Shown piece by piece: positions 1 through 11,884 of a DNA stretch of 64,000 bases. The notes under the pieces are model-generated. The model was not told where the DNA came from and did no database searches. It saw only the letters and a list, made by a program, of their open reading frames with translations. Numbering within the stretch: the first letter of the stretch is position 1; every line of letters begins with the position of its first letter. Source of the stretch: Alisma plantago-aquatica (Eukaryota > Streptophyta > Magnoliopsida > Alismatales > Alismataceae). Made by a program: the position numbers and the translations under genes. The stretch is from the NCBI GenBank assembly GCA_963693085.1, contig OY856413.1:744708556-744772555 (forward strand), written 5' to 3'.

Positions 1-47
1 GGAAGCTAAGGAACTAAAGGGATCCTTAGCAAGAGAAAGGAGATACA

Positions 48-53
48 TATATA
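48..53 (-). promoter_or_regulatory. TATA-like box in element B 3' LTR
   Basis: The minus strand reads TATATA, followed by a purine/pyrimidine-mixed stretch. The same site occurs at 23132-23137 in the other LTR, about 590 bp after the LTR start in element orientation. Elements A and C carry similar stretches about 0.7-0.76 kb into their LTRs, which supports a U3 promoter role. This is position and composition only. Confidence 0.35.
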
Positions 54-274
54 GAAGAGGGTGGAGGAGAAAACAAGGCAATGTGTCTCCCACCTAGGGA
101 CACTTGTCCATGGGAAATGACACCTTCTCAACCCACCTCATACACATGTCCAAGGCAATTGCCACATGCAAGCATCATGCACCAAGTGTCCACTAGAGTG
201 GTGACACAAACGAAGCTAAGAGTCAAAGATGGTCATAGGCTGATACACCTCACTCCCTTGCCCGACACAGCCCC

Positions 275-279
275 ATGGG
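275..279. repeat. Target-site duplication of element A, left copy
   Basis: ATGGG lies directly before the LTR terminus at 280. The same five bases follow the other LTR at 14448-14452. The uninterrupted version of the site is visible in element B's other LTR at 23359-23363. Confidence 0.95.
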
Positions 280-1894
280 TGTGGGCTCTGATCTAAAAAA
301 CCCGAGATAAACACATAACTTCGAGTTTAAACTTAGCGGAAGCGATTCGATTAGCAGCGGAATACCAAAAATCAGCGGAAATTAAAAACTTTTTGAGATA
401 AAGCATTGAAACCATAAAACTTCATTCATAAAAGGAGATAAACTGTTTACATCTCTGTCAAATTACTTCTTGAGTAATTATACACATCATGATTCAAAAT
501 CTCAAGAATCGTAACAAAACTCAGACCAACAACTCCAAGACCTGAGAGTACAGAGGACACATAGGACTGACTCTATCTACACCACATAGCAGGCTAAATC
601 TCCACTTGAGATTTACTGCTGCTCCTGGTGCTGCTGCTGCTGGGACTGGTCACCTGTAGACCGATTCCTCCGTCTTTGACGACCACCTAAAAAGTTGAAG
701 TCTACGGGGTGAGACAATTTTAAATAATTGTCCCAGCGGGAGTTATAACTCTCCACTAGAAGCTTTATAAGGCAAAACAAAGAATAACTTAAGCAGTAAA
801 AGCTTTCAAAGTATTCAACAGCGGTTTTGGTAGTAAGCAAGAGTTCAACATTTATGAAACATGAAGAACATATGCACTATACAGTGTAACATCAATCAAT
901 TAACTCGTAGTTATCTCTAACAGGTATACTACGTTGTAGATTATGTTTTTCAAACATTATTATCATGCCTTGCGGAGATGAGGTATACCACTCATACTCC
1001 AACCGATCACTGTTACGTGCCTCGGTATCATACTAGGTCATTGAAAGAGCCGGATTTCTCATGACCTTCACCTTCCTCAATCAGTAAGAGGATTACTTAC
1101 AGGACATCTTGTGTCTCTGCTATTATAGCTTACCAGGGTAATCTGGTCCTTTGCTATTTTAGAGTTACAGTGGCGTTCTGTACTCTCTTCATCATCAGGA
1201 GATTTCATGTTTACCTTCCACTAATATGGTATATGTGCTTTCTTTGTCATCAGGAGATTTCGTGTTTACCTTCCACTGATGCGGTATGGATTTGTAGTGA
1301 AGGATTGACGGATTACACATCTACATCAATACCTACACTAGGATGTAAGGTTCTACACATCCATATACCCCACATACTCAAAAGTATGTGATCCAGGAGT
1401 TCCCTTAGGAAAACCTGTTTCACCATCATTTGATCTCTGACAATGATGGATCTATGATCAGGGCTCTACATGGTATGATTACACTTGATTAGTTAGGTAC
1501 ATTCAGTATTCTTTTAACATCATACATTGTTCTCAAACAATAACATTAGCATAGAAGCTATGAAGGGAGAATACTAAATGTAACAAGCCTAACTCACATT
1601 AATTATCATTTCTCAATACTCTCATCACAAGTCATCTCTAAAGCATGACCTTGATGGTATTTATGGCTCTCACAGCCCATCAATCTCATAATATGCCACT
1701 GACAAGGCATCAAGATATTTTACTATTCATAAAGCTAACAACATGCTTTCAATGAATGTAGCATCATCATCCATACCTGGATATGATCATCCTCATATAA
1801 GAACCTGCATGGTTAATTCAACTGATAAAAGCAATTCAATTCAAGAATTATACCTTCACTCTTTCCATAAGAGCTAAGTTCCCTGATTATCATC

Positions 1895-2079
1895 AATTAG
1901 GGTTTACTATTCACATTACATGTCATCACCCTAGAATTAGGGTTTACTATTCACATTACATGTCATAACCCTAGAATTAGGGTTTACTATTCACATTACA
2001 TGTCATCACCCTAGAATTAGGGTTTACTATTCACATTACATGTCATCACCCTAGAATTAGGGTTTACTATTCACATTAT
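1895..2079. repeat. 40-bp tandem repeat, four full copies plus a partial one (LTR A, left)
   Basis: The unit begins AATTAGGGTTTACTATTCAC and ends ATCACCCTAG. Full copies start at 1895, 1935, 1975 and 2015, followed by a truncated copy. The other LTR has only two full copies (11436 and 11476) plus the truncated one. The unit contains a TTTAGGG-like core only by chance and is not telomeric. Confidence 0.9.
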
Positions 2080-2423
2080 GGTGAATTGAACTCATAACAT
2101 CATTATGTATGAGGAACATCATCATTGATGCTCTCAGATTTAGGTTAAGATTCATCATTTATCATAATTAGGGTTTCCATGATCTCACATAGGTGGATCA
2201 TACCCTAATCATGCACATTCATGTGTATTGAAGGTACTTTACTTGAGTTTCCACCATAAAAGGGTACTTTCTCTCTCTTATGATACTTTCTCTTTCCTCT
2301 TACTAGTAGATGGTGATAACACCACTCTAGATCAGGTTGGGTTAAGTCCTCATTGACTAACATAAGTCAAAATGTCACTATCATGTGATTAGGATTTGAT
2401 TAGAACAAGGTATCACTCAATTG

Positions 2424-2762
2424 AACCCATTTAAGTTGAAACGAGTGTGAACCCATTTGAAATGAAATGGGTGTGGACTCGTTTGAGTTGAAATGGGTGT
2501 GAACTCATTTGAGTTCAAACGGGTGTGAACTCATTTGAATTGAAACGAGTGTGAACCCATTTGGATTGAAACGGGTGTGGACTCGTTTGAGTTGAAACGG
2601 GTGTGAACCCATTTGGATTGAAACGGGTGTGGACTCGTTTGAGTTGAAACGGGTGTGAACCCATTTGGATTGAAATGGGTGTGGACTCATTTTGAGTTGA
2701 AACGGGTGTGAACCCATTTGGATTGAAACGGGTGTGGACTCGTTTGAGTTGAAACGGGTGTG
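2424..2762. repeat. 26-bp minisatellite, 13 copies (LTR A, left)
   Basis: Thirteen units of 26 bp (one of 27) alternate between an AACCCATTTGGATTGAAACG type and a GACTCGTTTGAGTTGAAACG type, each ending GGGTGTG or close to it. The same 13 units, including the single 27-bp one, occur at 11885-12223, so the array existed before insertion. Because 26 is not a multiple of three, the repetitive open frames read here on the minus strand shift phase at each unit and are not protein repeats under selection. Confidence 0.92.
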
Positions 2763-4265
2763 GACATGAAAGGTGATATAAAGGTTATGATAGAATAGGA
2801 TATCCTATGTTGAAGCCTTCAATTGGCCCAAGCCATGTTAACCACTTACAAATTTAGTCAATTAGGATGAACCTCAATCAATTGGACACCAATTTGACCT
2901 TCAATTGAAAGCTAATTAGAGTTAAGTCTAACTCAATTAAGGTTTCTAATCGGCTAATCATCAATTTTCAATAATGTGAATCAAATCAAGGTTGAACCTA
3001 TCAATTGAACTCCAATTGGGCCCAAACTTGGCCCAAACGGTCTTAAGATCGTTTGGATGACCTCCAAATGATCTTGAGACCGTTTGCCCAAAGTTTGACC
3101 AAACAATCAAGTTGGTTGGATAAGGGTTGAACCCTAAATAGGTCTAAAATCAGCATTTATATCAAATCGTCAACCTATTGAAATTAAACCCTCAAACCAT
3201 TAAATTTCCTTAACCTTAGACCTCCAAAGGGTCTTGGGGTGTCACTAAACGAGTGTGAACCCGTTTGAGTGAACCCCCAAATGGTTTTGAACCCGTTTGA
3301 GTCCTTCAACCCAAAACTCAACAAGATCTATACTTGAAAACAGCAATTTTAACCCGATTAGGGTTAGGGTGTTGAAGTGCCTTCAACTCTCAATTGGTTA
3401 AGAATTTAACTTTGATTCTCTGCAGAAATGAAATTAAACATATTATGAACAGGAATCGCAAATGGTCAATGCTTGGTCAACTCACTCAAATGGGTTGAAC
3501 CCGTTTGCCCAAAAAGTTCAAGTTAATCAGTTTGGAAAAATCATTACTTAATTCAATTCGATTGCCTAATTGATTGACCTTCAACCTACGATTCGTTTGG
3601 AGTTAACCCCTCAAATTTGGTGGGTCATTATCCTTCATGATTATGAACAGGAATCCCAAACGATCAATGCTTGGTCAACGCCCTTAAAAGGGTTGAACCC
3701 GTTTGCTCCAACTGAACTTGTGAACCCGTTTGCCCTTCAAACGGTTTGGTCAGGGGGGAAACATGACCGTTTGATAAAGTAACTTTGGTAATCATGCCCA
3801 TCTTCTTCTACCTCTGTCAAGGTCGGTTATTCCAACATTTTTCTTGCAAAAGTGCAAGGAAGAAGGGAGGTAGAAGAAGAACTAAATGCTAAAATTACAA
3901 GAACAAATATGCATATAAAGCAAAGAGTTTAAAGTTATAAAACCCGCCTTAAGGTCGTTCCTTGAGCTCCAAGCTTCCAAGCTTCCAGCCTATAATGGTG
4001 TCTTGAGCTCCACAGGTCGGCCAAGGGTGCTTCTCCAAGGAAAGGTTGGGAAAAGATGGCTAGAATGAGAAAGCTAAGTGAATTAGCCATGAAACCAACC
4101 TTACACAAGAATTTTCTCCATGAATTCAAGCTAGAAGGTGGTGTTCTCTTACCTAGAACAGGTTGGTCACCCTCCTCTTCTCCAGAGCTCTGTCCTAATT
4201 CGGTCTAAGTAAGGAAATAAGAAAGGAAGTGAAGGAAAGGTTCCTTTACAATCAAAGGAAGGGTG

Positions 4266-4274
4266 TATATATAT
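4266..4274 (-). promoter_or_regulatory. TATA-like box in LTR A (left copy)
   Basis: An alternating TA stretch lies 712-720 bp inside the LTR in element orientation. It is conserved at 13727-13735. It is the best TATA candidate in the first kilobase and would place U3 at about 0.7 kb and leave a very long R-U5. Inferred from position only. Confidence 0.4.
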
Positions 4275-4988
4275 CTTGGGGTCATTTCTAACATAAGGAC
4301 AACTAGTTTCTCCTTTTCTTAATTAGGTCCCTCCTTTCTTATAGGCACGTCCCTTCTCCTTATTATAAGCCACGTTTCTCCCTTTCATACTTAAGAAAAA
4401 CTCATCTTAAACCCAAGGTCCATAGGTGAATAAGGTCAACTTTCAACTAGGGTTCATACATGAAAGATCTCCATACCCATATATGGTGAATTTCATGCAC
4501 AAAGATCACTTTTCATATCTGATTATTAATTGATGCATCTCTTTCATCATTTCTACTCTAAATGATGCCAAGAGTCATATAAGATGCTCTAGAAGGTGTA
4601 ATTTACAAATTTCACCCACAATTTGGGTAAATTACACTTTACTCCAAATTAGGGGTTTTAAGCATTAGGATCACTCCACAAGCTGCATCTGAATGCCCAA
4701 GCTTGGAAAATCCATCATGCCTAATCATATTCACTCATATGATGTCTCAAAATCAAAAGAACATCTTAACCTATGAAATTGCAAGTTAAACCCTTAAACT
4801 GGGTAATTTGCACATGGGTCCCTGCATTACAAAACAATGCTACAACTTTGTTTATAAAGGAGAAAAATTGAAATATATGTTCATGAGGAACTTAATTACA
4901 TGCCAGAGAATACTCACAGGTGTTTAATTACATAATTTAGGCAAAACTCCCAGGGTTAGGTTATAACCCAGGTCAGGGATGTTACAAA

Positions 4989-5001
4989 TTATCCACCCCT
5001 T
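4989..5001 (-). other. Polypurine tract of element A
   Basis: The minus strand reads AAGGGGTGGATAA directly beside the LTR start at 4986. It is the second-strand primer site expected for a Ty3/gypsy element and sits between the gag-pol stop codon and the 3' LTR. Confidence 0.88.
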
Positions 5002-5035
5002 ACAAGGATTCCGTCCCCGAAATCGATAAAACGCA

Positions 5036-8000
5036 TTAAGAGAAAAGAGTAGGGTATTTCCTTCTCATCTCATCCTCTAGTTCCCAAGTGGCTTCTTCAA
5101 CACCATGGTGGTTCCAGAGGACTTTCACAAGACTTATATCTTTCTTCTTTAACTTTTTAATTCTGTTATCAAGAATGGACACTGGTCCCTCCTCATATGT
5201 TATATCTTCATTCAATTCTACTTCCATAGGTTGTAGAACTGACTTGGTGTTGGGGTGACATTTCTTTAGCATGGAAATGTGAAAAACAGGATGTAACTTC
5301 TGCAACTCCTGAGGTAACTCTAGTCTATAGGCTACCCTTCCAATTCGCTCAACGATTGGATAAGGTCCCATAAATCTAGGAGCTAACTTCCCTTTTCTTC
5401 CAAAATGAAGGACTCCTTTCCAAGGTGAGACCTTGAGATACACTCTGTCTCCAACCTGGAACTCTAGGGGTCTATGACGTTTATCAGCATACGACTTCTG
5501 CCTATCCTGTGCAGTCTTAAGCTGTTGCTGTATAACTTTAATCTTCTCTGTAGTTTGCTGCACAAGATCAGGACCTAACAACTGGTTCTCACCAGTCTCA
5601 TACCAACATAAGGGTGATCTACAACGTCTACCATACAAAGCTTCATAGGGTGCCATATCAATACTATGTTGATAGCTATTGTTATAGGCAAACTCTATCA
5701 AACTTAGGTGTAGATCTCAACTTCCAGGAAACTGGAGAACACATGCTCTTAACAGGTCTTCCAAGGTCTGTATAGTCCTTTCAGACTGTCCATCATTCTG
5801 TGGGTGAAAGGTTGTACTAAACCTTAACTTGGTGCCTAAAGCTCTATGTAACTGCTCCCAAAAACAACTTGTAAACTGGGGACCTCTGTCAGAAACTATA
5901 GAGACAGGAACACCGTGCAACCGCACTATCTCATCAACATATAACTGAGCTAGCCTTTTTGCATAATATGTTGTTTTGACAGGTAAGAAATGCGATGTCT
6001 TTGTCAACCTATCAACAATTACCCAAATGGAATCATGTCCTTTGCTTGTCCTGGGTAGGCCAACAACAAAGTCCATGGTCGCATGGTCCCACTTCCACTA
6101 TGGTATGGGTAAAGGTTGCATTGTTCCTGCAGGCTTCTGGTGCTCAGCCTTAACCTACTGACACACTGGACACCTCATCACAAACTCTGCAACATCCTTC
6201 TTCATCCCGGGCCACCAATACATATCTTTCAAATTTCGATACATCTTGGTGCTCCCTGGATGCATAGCATACATTGAAGAATGAGCTTCTTCCAGGACTA
6301 GCTTCCTCAGGTTATCCACATTTGACACTATCATCCTCCCATGATAGCATGCCACATGGTCATCTGAGTCATGGAAACCATCTCGTTTTTCATCACCATA
6401 CTCAGACCTGATCTGTTGAACTGCAGCATCCTCTAACTGTGCCTCCTTTATCTGCTCTCTTAGAGTAGGTTTAATATGCATCTCAGCTAACAAACTGGCT
6501 AACAATGACACCTTCAACTGTATATTGTTTTGCCTTAAAGAGATAAGCATATCTCTCCTAGAGCATACTAAAGAACTTAGTTGTGCTCTATCCATGGTTG
6601 ATGTTGCTGATTTCCTGCTCAAGGCATCTGCAACCACATTGGCCTTGCCTGGATGGTAATCAATCGTACAGCTGTAGTCCTTGATTAACTCCATCCAGCG
6701 ACGTTGCCTCATGTTAAGCTCATGCTGAGAGAAGATATACTGAAGATTCTTGTGGTCTGTGAATATCTGGAATGTTTCTCCGTAGAGATAATTCCTCCAG
6801 ATTTTCAAGGCATGAACCACAGCAGCTAACTCCAGATCGTGTGTCGGATAATTCTCCTCGTGCTTCTTAAGCTGTCGGGAAGCAAAAGAAATCACTTGTT
6901 TATCCTACATCAACACACATCCAAGTCCATTCTTGGAAGCATCACAGAAGACTACATATCCTTTTCCTTGCTCAGGTAGCACAAGCACAGGTGCACTTGT
7001 CAACCTCTCCTTCAACAATTGGAAAGATTGTCGACACTTATCACTCCAAGAAAAAGGAACATCTTTCCTGGTTAACTTGGTCAAAGGTAAGGCTATAGAA
7101 CTGAAATTCTTAATAAACCTTCGATAGTAACCAACTAATCCCAAGAAACTTCTAATCTCCGTCGGTGTTTTCGGTTGTTCCCATTGTAGAACAGATTCTA
7201 CCTTTTTAGGGTCAACACGAATACCCGAGGCAGATACCACATGTCCAAGAAAAGACACTTCAGGTAACCAGAACTCGCACTTGCTAAACTTAGCGTATAG
7301 CTTATGTTCTCTTAGCAAGGTCAAAGTTTGGCGAAGATGCTGCTCATGCTACTGAGCATTCTTACTATAAATCAGAATGTCATCTATGAAGACGACAACA
7401 TACTGATCAAGGAAAGGTCGGAAGATTCTATTCATGAGTTCCACAAATGTAGCTGGTGCATTAGTTAGTCCAAATGACATAACCGTGAACTCATAGTGAC
7501 CATATCTTGTCCTAAAGGCAGACTTGGATATGTCACTGTCCTTAATGCGAAGTTGATGATATCCAGATCTCAAATCTATCTTTGAGAAGACTGTTGCACC
7601 ACGCAACTGGTCAAAAAGATCATCAATCCTCGAAAAAGGGTACTTGTTCTTTATTGTTACTTTATTGAGTTGTCTGTAGTCAATGCACAACCGCATTGAC
7701 CCATCTTTCTTTTTAACAAACAAAACCGGAGCACCCCAAGGTGAGGTACTCGATCAGATGAAACCTTTCTCAAGTAACTCTTGAAGTTGTTTCTTGAGTT
7801 CTTCCATCTCGGCAGGCGCCGTCCTATACGGAGTCTGGGCTATGGTTTTCGTATCTGGGACCAAATTGATCTCAAAATCAATCTCCCGAGGTGGTGGTAT
7901 ACCAGGAAGTTCTTCTGGAAACACATCCTCGAATTCCCTAACTATAGGAACTTCAGCAGGATTGGGACTCTCCTTGGTAACATCTACCACATGGGCTAAG

Positions 8001-9688
8001 AATGCATAACATCCTTGCCTCATCAACTTATCAGCAACCATAGCTGATACAAGACAGGTGGGCAGAATCTTTCTTTCTCCTTGAAAGATCCATGTGTTGC
8101 TTTCATCAGCAAACACAGCCAACTTGGACTCACAATCCAAGACAACTCTATACCTCTCTAAGGTATCCATTCCTAGGATTATATCAAATCCTTGCATATC
8201 AAGTGGTATAAGATCCACTTGAATGCGATGATCAGAAAAGAAGAGGATGCAGGGAGAACATACCTCCTGCAAAACGGCAGACCCTCTCAACGGAGTCTCC
8301 AACAACAAACTATCTGCCCTATGACTGACAGTCATATTGCAGTTGTGAATCACTCTTTGAGTGATGAAAGAGTGTGTAGCACCCGGGTCAATCAGAATAG
8401 ATACTACACAAGATTTAGACATATCAGAATATAAAAGTTCCATCTGACCTGCCACTACTTGTGGATTGACCACTGCCTCTGGTGGGTTCATAGCATAGAA
8501 CCTCGTTGTAGCCTGGTGTTGAGGTGGTGCTGATGATCCAGCTTGAGACGCTTGCCCGCATCCTTGAGTTGCTCCTTGAGATTGCCTTCTCTGTGATCCA
8601 TGTTGACCTTGTCTCGGAGGCTGTGTCACACTGATAGGCTTAGATCGGTAGTCCTTCATCAAATGTCCCACCTTACCACAGTTGTAGCAACTTCTCTCCA
8701 GCTGTTGTGGTCTTAGTGGTCCAGTAACTGACATTGATGCAGAACTGTGAGTCCCTTGAGGCGGTTGACCCCGTCCTCTACCTCTACTTGGTAACCATTG
8801 AGTTTGAGAACTCGATCTGGGTGGTGGAGGGTTAGGTGCAGAGAATCTAGGTTTCTTGGAATCCCTAGATGAAGAACCCTGGAACTGTGGATATCTTTTC
8901 TGGGTTTGCCTCTTCTCAACCACAGATCTCTCTATCCTTCGGACTGACTCAATGAAGGTAGAGAATCTCTCTCGGTTTTCTAAGGCAGACACAGGGGTTG
9001 ACATATCAGCATTCAAACCCTTCTCGAATCTCTTGATTCTATCCTCTTCTGTGGCAGCCATGTGCGGGCAGAATCGCAACAACTCCATGAACTTAGCTTC
9101 ATACTTGCTAATGTTCATCATGCCCTGCCTCAGTCTCTCAAACTGAGAGATTTTCTCATCCAGGAAGGTCTTTGGGAAATATCTATGAATAAATTCCCGG
9201 CGAAACTCTTCCCACGAGATCTCTATTCCAGGTCTCTTCTGCTCTTCCATGTTCCACCAGTGACCAGCGCTTCCTTTGAGAAGATAGACTGCATGTCTGA
9301 CCTTCTCAGCTTCAGGGATATTGAGAATCCTGAAAGCCTTCTCCAACTCTGTCAACCACAGATCAGCATCTGTGGGGTCGGCAGTCCCAAAGTACTCGGT
9401 AGCTCCGACACGACATAGTCGCTCGAACGTCTTCCTGATACCTTGTCCTTCAGGCTGGACAGGTGCCCTAGGTGCAGGCATGGGCATCCTGTCAGTTATG
9501 TGTGTCATGGCAGTGATAAACTGCCCAAACATCGTCTGAACTGCTAGGTTACCCATATCGGCTGGGTCAAACTGGGGTGGCTCCCGGGGTGGCTCCGGTG
9601 CAGGTTGTTCTATTTCTGGAACCCTTGCACCGCCTTGAGGTTCACTAGCACTACTCTCTGCCACATACTCATCATGTGGCTCAGCCAT
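5036..9688 (-). pseudogene. gag-pol: Element A gag-pol, one frame with six stop codons
   Basis: The frame spans 1550 codons from ATG (MAEPHDEY) to TAA and never shifts phase. Order by codon: acidic, proline-rich N-terminus (1-75); Gag capsid region (about 85-250) containing KGSAGHWW and FRREFIHRYF; zinc knuckle (334-347, 8648-8689) whose last Cys is Tyr; protease with DPGATHSF, Asp 434; RT with an intact FIDDILIYS (Asp 769-770, 7379-7384); RNase H with FCDAS near 916; integrase HHCC finger ending near 1177, then D1206, D1267 and E1303 with the standard 35-residue D-E gap; GPY motif near 1420; chromodomain (about 1499-1550). Stops lie at 7754, 7349, 6905, 6155, 6098 and 5717 (lowest coordinate of each). 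Each is TAG or TGA where the family has Gln, Arg or Trp. Replication proteins of the Tekay lineage are meant; this copy is broken. Confidence 0.95.
8648..8689 (-). other. Damaged CCHC zinc knuckle of element A Gag
   Basis: Residues read C-x2-C-x4-H-x4-Y where the family has C-x2-C-x4-H-x4-C. The final position is TAC, one G-to-A step from TGC. This motif packages RNA through nucleocapsid binding, so the change alone would be expected to impair Gag. Confidence 0.85.
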
Positions 9689-9802
9689 CCTTATGTATCT
9701 TCTTCTCCTGAGGAGCAGAAGATTCTATTAGATAAGGAAGGAATACTAAAGATAGACTCGACATCCTAAGTCCTATGCCTCTGTAGACTCAGCGAACCTA
9801 GA

Positions 9803-9814
9803 GCTCTGATACCA
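9803..9814 (-). other. Primer-binding site of element A
   Basis: The minus strand reads TGGTATCAGAGC, the standard complement of the 3' end of plant initiator methionine tRNA, six bases inside the LTR that ends at 9821. The leader between it and the gag ATG is about 115 bp. Confidence 0.93.
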
Positions 9815-11435
9815 CTTAATTGTGGGCTCTGATCTCCAAAACCCGAGATAAACACATAACTTCGAGTTTAAACTTAGCGGAAGCGATTCGATTAGCAGTG
9901 GAATACCAAAAATCAGAGGAAATTAAAAACTTTTTGAGATAAAGCATTGAAACCATAAAACTTCATTCATAAAAGGAGATAAACTGTTTACATATCTGTC
10001 AAATTACTTCTTGAGTAATTATACACATCATGATTCAAAATCTCAAGAATCGTAACAAAACTCAGACCAACAACTCCAAGACCTGAGAGTACATAGGACA
10101 CATAGGACTGACTCTATCTACACCACATAGCAGGCTAAATCTCCACCTGAGATTTACTGCTGCTCCTGGTGCTGCTGCTGCTGGGACTGGTCACCTGTAG
10201 ACCGGTTCCTCCGTCTTCGACGACCACCTAAAAAGTTGAAGTCTACGGGGTGAGACAATTTTAAATAATTGTCCCAGCGGGAGTTAAAACTCTCCACTAG
10301 AAGCTTTATAAGGAAAAACAAAGAATAACTTAAGTAGTAAAAGCTTTCAAAGTATTCAACAACAGTTTTGGTAGTAAGCAAGAGTTCAACATTTATGAAA
10401 CATGAAGAACATATGCACTATACAGTGTAACATCAATCAATTAACTTGTAGTTATCTCTAACAGGTATACTACGCTGTAGATTATGTTTTTCAAACATTA
10501 TTATCATGCCCTACGGAGATGAGGTATACCACTCATACTCCAACCGATCACTGTTACGTGCCTCGGTATCATACTAGGTCATTGAAAGAGCCAGATTTCT
10601 CATGACCTTCACCTTCCTCAATCAGTAAGAGGATTACTTGTAGGACATCTTGTGTCTCTGCTATTATAGCTTACCAGGGTAATCTGGTCCTTCACTATTT
10701 TAGAGTTACAGTGGCGTTCTGTACTCTCTTCGTCATCAGGAGATTTCGTGTTTACCTTCCACTGATACGGTATCTGTGCTTTCTTCGTCATCAAGAGATT
10801 TCGTGTTTACCTTCCACTGATGCGGTATGGATTTGTAGTGAAGGATTGACGGATTACACATCTACATCAATACCTACACTAGGATGTAAGGTTCTACACA
10901 TCCATATACCCCACATACTCAAAAGTATGTGATCCAAGATTTCCCTTAGGAAAACTTGTTTCACCATCATTTGATCTCTGACAATGATGGATCTATGATC
11001 AGGGCTCTACATGGTATGATTACACTTGATTAGTTAGGTACATTCAGTATTCTTTTAACATCATACATTGTTCTCAAACAATAACATTAGCATAGCAGCT
11101 ATGAAGGGAGAATACTAAATGTAACAAGCCTAACTCACATTAATTATCATTTCTCAATACTCTCATCACAAGTCATCTCTAAAGCATGACCTTGATGGTA
11201 TTTATGGCTCTCACAGCCCATCAATCTCATAAGATGCCACTGACAAGGCATCAAGATATTTTACTATTCATAAAGCTAACAACATGCTTTCAATGAATGT
11301 AGCATCATCATCCATACATGGATATGATCATCCTCATATAAGAACCTGCATGGTTAATTCAACTGATAAAAGCAATTCAATTCAAGAATTATACCTTCAC
11401 TCTTGCCATAAGAGCTAAGTTCCGTGATTCTCATC

Positions 11436-11541
11436 AATTAGGGTTTACTATTCACATTACATGTCATCGCCCTAGAATTAGGGTTTACTATTCACATTAC
11501 ATGTCATCACCCTAGAATTAGGGTTTACTATTCACATTATG
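11436..11541. repeat. 40-bp tandem repeat, two full copies plus a partial one (LTR A, right)
   Basis: Same unit as at 1895-2079 but with two fewer copies. This fully accounts for the 80-bp length difference between the two LTRs. Confidence 0.9.
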
Positions 11542-11884
11542 GTGAATTGAACTCATAACATCATTATGTATGAGGAACATCATCATTGATGCTCTCATAT
11601 TTAGGTTAAGATTCATCATTTATCATAATTAGGGTTTCCATGATCTCACATAGGTGGATCATACCCTAATCATGCACATTCATGTGTATTGAAGGTACTT
11701 TACTTGAGTTTCCACCATAAAAGGGTACTTTCTCTCTCTTATGATACTTTCTCTCTCCTCTTACTAGTAGATGGTGATAACACCACTCTAGATCAGGTTG
11801 GTTTAAGTCCTCATTGACTAACATAAGTCAAAACGTCACTATCATGTGATTAGGGTTTGATTAGAACAAGGTATCACTCAATTG

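Larger units (their letters stand above)
1..279 (-). mobile_element. Element B 3' LTR, outer fragment (Ty3/gypsy, Tekay-like)
   Basis: This piece matches 23085-23363 nearly base for base, for example the run around the TATA-like stretch and the start of ORF-like sequence at 81. It is therefore the continuation of the LTR whose inner end lies at 14448-14812. The two parts are separated by element A, and the last five bases (ATGGG, 275-279) are repeated at 14448-14452. Compared with the full LTR at 19634-23723, about 3.45 kb of this LTR must lie to the left of the window. The small open frame at 81-296 is not conserved as a protein and I do not treat it as a gene. Confidence 0.9.
280..4986 (-). 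repeat. Element A 3' LTR (4707 bp)
   Basis: It is homologous along its whole length to 9821-14447, with one net length difference of 80 bp that equals two units of the 40-bp tandem repeat at 1895-2079. It holds a 26-bp minisatellite (2424-2762), a TATA-like site (4266-4274) and many copies of an AAACGGGTT/AACCCGTTT-type motif between 3240 and 3770. No protein-coding gene is supported. The open frames at 613-840, 1170-1391, 2505-2717, 3570-3782 and 3935-4129 recur in the other LTR only because the LTRs are copies. Confidence 0.95.

Noticed and set aside
613..840. 75-codon minus-strand frame ending in a glutamine-rich tail, nearly identical at 10154-10381.
   Set aside because: The two copies are simply the same place in the two LTRs of element A. 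There is no independent evidence of selection, no known domain, and the differences are no more synonymous than expected by eye.
1895..2079. TTTAGGG-like cores suggesting an interstitial telomeric repeat.
   Set aside because: The repeating unit is 40 bp with a single TTAGGGTTTA core and no run of consecutive seven-base telomere units.
2505..2717. Repetitive protein-like frame MGSHPFQLK in the LTR, and its counterparts at 11861-12178 and 11892-12125.
   Set aside because: It is read from a 26-bp tandem repeat, which changes frame at every unit. The pattern comes from the DNA repeat, not from a protein repeat.
9803..9814. Possible tRNA gene remnant (TGGTATCAGAGC).
   Set aside because: Only the 12 bases complementary to the tRNA 3' end are present, at the exact distance from the LTR expected for a primer site. 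No cloverleaf can be drawn.
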